From Metaphire vulgaris (lineage: Eukaryota; Annelida; Clitellata; Crassiclitellata; Megascolecidae): DNA of 64,000 bases. This document shows, in pieces, positions 48,287 to 64,000 of this stretch. Every line of letters begins with the position of its first letter. Position 1 is the first letter of the stretch. The notes beneath the pieces were generated by a model that was given only the letters and a program-made list of their open reading frames with translations, searched no databases and had not been told where the DNA came from. Location: NCBI GenBank assembly GCA_018105865.1, contig CM030834.1, positions 22,836,922-22,900,921 of the forward strand, in the 5' to 3' direction. Both the position numbers and the translations under genes were made by a program.

Positions 48287-48376
<90 letters not shown>
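48245..48376. repeat. (CAT)n microsatellite
   Basis: About 40 CAT units with one interruption near 48280. Confidence 0.95.
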
Positions 48377-48834
48377 GCTGAGGTATCTGTCGTTTGATCT
48401 TCATCTTGATTTTATTTCGACGAATCGTTCAGAACGCACTTCGAGGGTTTATAGGGGGGGGATCCAGAACGAATTCCGGGTGCAAATCATTTCGGGGGTG
48501 TGGAGGTGACGTGACGGGTCGTTGGCCTCAAGGACGGGGCGTGACTGGCGGCCCAAATGAGGTCGTAAGAGTCCCTTTATTTTCCCGTTTTATGGTTCGT
48601 GAAAAACCCTGCGCTGGATTCCTATGCATCCGACCATCGTCACACGTATGACCTGTCACACACTGCACGACTTGCACTCAAAGTAATAACAACAACACCA
48701 ACGGCAACGACAACGACAACGACAACATCGAATAGTTCGATTTTAACAGCGTACGACGAGAGTCGCCACTAAACGGGTCTGCGCCAAATCCACACCCTAA
48801 TCGAAGGGCTCAGACTGAGAAGCCTACTCTACTC

Positions 48835-49014
48835 CAGGGGCGTAGCCAGGAATTTGTTTCGTGGGTATAATGTGGTTGGGGGTGGGGTGGGAGTATAAAT
48901 CTTAAAGAACTTTGAAATTCTTAAAAACACATAAAATTTTAAGGTTGTTTTTTTTGAAGGGGGGGTATATATATATACCGATACCCCCCCCCCCCCACCG
49001 TCGCTACGCCTCTG
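48835..49014. mobile_element. hAT-like MITE (CAGGGGCGTAGCCAGG ends), second copy
   Basis: Same ends as 33906-34258 and lacking the internal CAT tract. Flanking octamers CTCTACTC and TTCTACTC match at 7 of 8. Confidence 0.8.
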
Positions 49015-49098
49015 TTCTACTCGTCGAGGTCTGAAAACGCTTATCACGTTTCGAGTAGGTCCAGCGGGATTAGCGTTCGAATATATCGGGTTCAGGCC

Positions 49099-49129
<31 letters not shown>

Positions 49130-49697
49130 TCATCTGTTCGCCGCTGCCTCTTGTGCGAATCTATAGTCCTCGTCTGCAGCGAAAAGGAGGTCCGAAGGAT
49201 CCGAGGCCTCAACGGGGTAGAGGGGGGGGGTCGGTTTCCTTTCGAACGCGATGATTTAGACCGGGGCGTCATTGTGGTGCAAGCATTCTCCTCCGGGCTC
49301 TTGTACAGTATGTTTTCACGCGTCGAGATCAGATCCTAAACGCTGGGTTTTCGCTGTGAAACTGTGATTTTGAGAACGTACATTCTCGACGACTCTAGCC
49401 GCGCTATCGTTGCTGTTGATAGGAAGTGACGTAGTGTTTTTTTCGGGGGAGGGGGGGCTTTAGGCATGACGTCATTCAAAATGGATGACCTTTTCTTCTC
49501 ATACGATGCGAATGAATCTAGGATCTTCTGCTTCTTCTTCTTCTTGCCAGAGCTGATCACGTGACTTCATGAATTTTGTATTGACCAATAAGAGAGGACG
49601 CAGGTGCTCTAAAACCAGGCGCCCTGGGGCTGGCGTCGTAGTCCATCGGGTACTTCAGTCATTATGAGAGTCTTTAAAACGCTGATTTACTGTTATT

Positions 49698-49855
<158 letters not shown>

Positions 49856-50626
49856 TTGAGGCCATCGTGACCCTTCTGTGGTGGGCCCCTGAAAGTCCCT
49901 TTCGATTTCAAACAAAAACGCCGGGCGATTTTGCAATATTTGCAAATTTCGCAGTAAAAATGCCTTCCTTGGTCCCACCCTCTGCCTGAACAATTTGCAT
50001 GATTTGTGTCCCTTTGTGCTTCTATAGACTTAGCGTAGTGTGCTAATATAAAGAATTGATCGTATGACACATCTAGTTTTCCAGTCATTATTTTGTGTGC
50101 TTCTGTAAAATCCCTATGCAGTTCCACTGTGGCCCTATCAATTTCTTCATTACTTTTTGAATATTTTGAAATTAAAATCCCCACTTGCTGTTAGGGTCTC
50201 TCCGAGTCCGACCCCATGGGGCCCCTGTGGGCCACCCAAGCAGGGCATTGCTATGCATTCCATTATAATAATACAGTATTTAAGATAATTTTTTCTAAAT
50301 AGCTTTACAAAAGCCGTGAATTTCGCGAATTTCTCTAAATCTTTGGTCTCAGAACAAGTCGCGGGTGAATGTACGGTAATTGTGTTAATAGTCGCCTGGG
50401 ACTTCTCTTAGAGGGTTTACGGTACGAAGCCACATCTGGTGCCTTGAATCAGACTCCTATACGTTCCAGGTTAACTCCATCTTCGTTGGTAAAATGGCCG
50501 CCATGCATAGGCGGATTTTATTAAAGGCTATGGTAGGCTTAAGCCTACCCAACTAATCCCACCAAAACAAAAAAATGGCGCAAAGAGCACAGAAAATTCT
50601 CCAAAGAAAACATTCGATGGATTCGA

Positions 50627-50880
<254 letters not shown>

Positions 50881-51153
50881 TACGCATTGAATTATTTATT
50901 GGATAATGGATGCCATGGAAAATGGAAAATGGATGCACAGCTGGACGGAGCAACAACGACGGATTGCCCGAGGAAGGATAGGGAGAGGGAGAGGGTGTGG
51001 AGAGGAAGGGGAGAGAACGAAGAAGAGGAGGAATTGATCTGAATTCGGTCTTAGGCTGAGAGAGAGAAAAAGAGACAGAGAGACAGAGAGACATACATAC
51101 ATACAAACAGACAGACAGGAGAGACACACAGAAAAAGAGACAGAGAAAGAGAG

Positions 51154-51202
<49 letters not shown>

Positions 51203-51690
51203 AGGTAGTTGAAGAGGAACTACAGCATATCGTGTTAACGGACTGTATATTTCGATCAAAGTGCTGCCGCTGTGTTATGATTTTAAAGGAACGGGCCAGC
51301 TGATACTCCGCTGCTGCTGCCGCTACAGAGCACCGTCGTAGAAAAAAAGACCAGCAGAATATGGAATATGAACAACTCTCTCTGAATTCATCTCACGTCA
51401 AGATCTCTGAACCGCAAAATCTCGATACGACCGAAGAGATGGCCATCGATTTCGACTGATCAGTGGCGTCCATTCTTCGAGTTTAACAAACGCAGAAAAA
51501 GGACGTGAGTTTAGCACCGAAACATGTCCCATGTTTAATTTAGGGGCTTATTGCTTACTTCGGTGCAAAATACTGCAGCTAAACCGAAATGTAACATGGG
51601 GACAATTTTATTTCTTTTTTTCTTTTGCATAACATCATTTTATAGTCAACGGTACTCAATCCAGCTCACCATAGCCATGGCACCCGGTAC

Positions 51691-52027
51691 CAGTGTTTTG
51701 TCCAGACTCCAGCCCATGGGGGGGAATTGACTTAGCTGGAGGGGAAGAGGTACAGTTTAATGCAATTTTTTCAGTGCTGGGTTTATTTCGGGGGGGATTT
51801 TGGGGTTTGTGAGAGAAATCCCCCCTAATAGGCCTGCAGTAGCGTCATTTCACACTTGGGGGCGGGGCGGGCGAGATAATTTGTTGACCAATCTTGCACA
51901 AATTTTGGTCAATTTTTGCACATTTTACTCTTATCTATTTAATACCTTATACATTATTTCTTCATTTCCTTGGGAGGCACGCCCCCCCCGCCCCAATGAC
52001 GCTACTGCGGGCCTGGATAAAACACTG
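51691..52027. mobile_element. hAT-like element with exact 8-bp TSD, hosting a nested element
   Basis: Ends are CAGTGTTTTGTCCAG and CTGGATAAAACACTG. The flanking octamer CCCGGTAC is identical on both sides (51683-51690 and 52028-52035). Within it sits a complete second element at 51837-52007. It lies just past the kindlin stop codon and is probably in or near the kindlin 3' UTR. Confidence 0.85.
51837..52007. mobile_element. hAT-like MITE (CAGTAGCGTCATTT family) nested in another element
   Basis: Ends CAGTAGCGTCATTT and AATGACGCTACTG are exact inverses over 13 bp. Flanks TAGGCCTG and CGGGCCTG match at 6 of 8. It is the same family as 18320-18540. Confidence 0.8.
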
Positions 52028-52144
52028 CCCGGTACCTAGATTTCCGACCCAACCCAACCCAACCCATGGGTTAACCCAACCCGTGACCATCTCTGCTCCT
52101 ACTAACAAATAGTGCCAGAAGATCGACGGTCAAGACCTTTCCTT

Positions 52145-63691
<11,547 letters not shown>

Positions 63692-63730
63692 CTGGTCGGT
63701 GTCGAAGAAGAAGAAGTCATTCTAACACCA

Positions 63731-63905
63731 GGGCCTGTTAAATTTAACGTGCAGTGATACGCAAACTGTGCAGTGGTAAATGCAATTTTCTGCGCTTTGT
63801 GCAGTGATGAATTTTCCGGACGACCTCTGTTTTGCCTGTTTTTTTGCGCGCGGATGTCCACAAATTTTCTGAGTTTAGTGCAGTGATAAGTTTTTCTTAA
63901 AACAG
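63731..63905. repeat. Dispersed repeat, copy B
   Basis: Partner of 30034-30210, about 170 bp, same orientation. It begins about 40 bp upstream (minus-strand sense) of the first kindlin exon seen. The region from here to the right edge shows no exon. Confidence 0.8.
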
Positions 63906-64000
63906 TCCTCCGATGAAAAGATAACGAGGCGTTTCACTTGTCAGAGACAAGGGTAATCTTGCACCGGATACGGTGCGTCTCCGGTCGTTTTAGTCGGACG

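Overview
This is a metazoan nuclear genome window. All genes are split by GT-AG introns (one looks GC-AG), coding exons are GC-rich against AT-rich flanks, and dispersed transposons and microsatellites fill the rest. The gene families (kindlin, neurexin, DPP3, a SAM-domain C19orf47 homologue, PPM1 phosphatase, vWA) are animal families. The neurexin tail ends in KEWYV, as recalled for protostome neurexins, and no vertebrate-type repeats are visible, so a marine-type invertebrate is likely; the phylum cannot be settled from the sequence.

Layout: (1) 747-1352, minus strand: one symmetrical phase 1-1 exon encoding a von Willebrand A domain. (2) 1.4-8.0 kb: transposon-rich, with several hAT-like non-autonomous elements that have exact 8-bp target-site duplications. 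(3) 8016-10797, minus: a complete four-exon PPM1A/B-type PP2C phosphatase, 373 codons. (4) 12221-16751, plus: a SAM-domain homologue of human C19orf47, head-to-head with the phosphatase, with a 19-bp minisatellite abutting an exon. (5) 19945-29096, plus: an 18-exon dipeptidyl peptidase III gene with an intact zinc site but a 1-base frameshift in exon 15. (6) 30893-37755, minus: two exons of a neurexin (stalk, transmembrane segment, cytoplasmic tail); no LNS or EGF exon was found upstream. (7) 37.8-52.1 kb: a gene desert of microsatellites and mobile elements, including a 1.6-kb terminal-inverted-repeat element carrying an internal tandem array. (8) 52145-63691, minus: twelve exons of a kindlin (FERMT) gene, complete except for the extreme N-terminus, which lies beyond the right edge.

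The genes do not form a pathway. Kindlin (integrin activation), neurexin (cell adhesion) and the vWA protein share an adhesion or extracellular theme, but nothing in the sequence suggests co-regulation. The more distinctive content is the mobile DNA: an 80-bp TTAA-flanked palindromic-end repeat present six times, several hAT-like families with exact 8-bp duplications including one element nested in another, and microsatellites that sit at the ends of SINE-like units. Coordinates of exons were derived by hand from frame, phase and family similarity; no alignment program was run.
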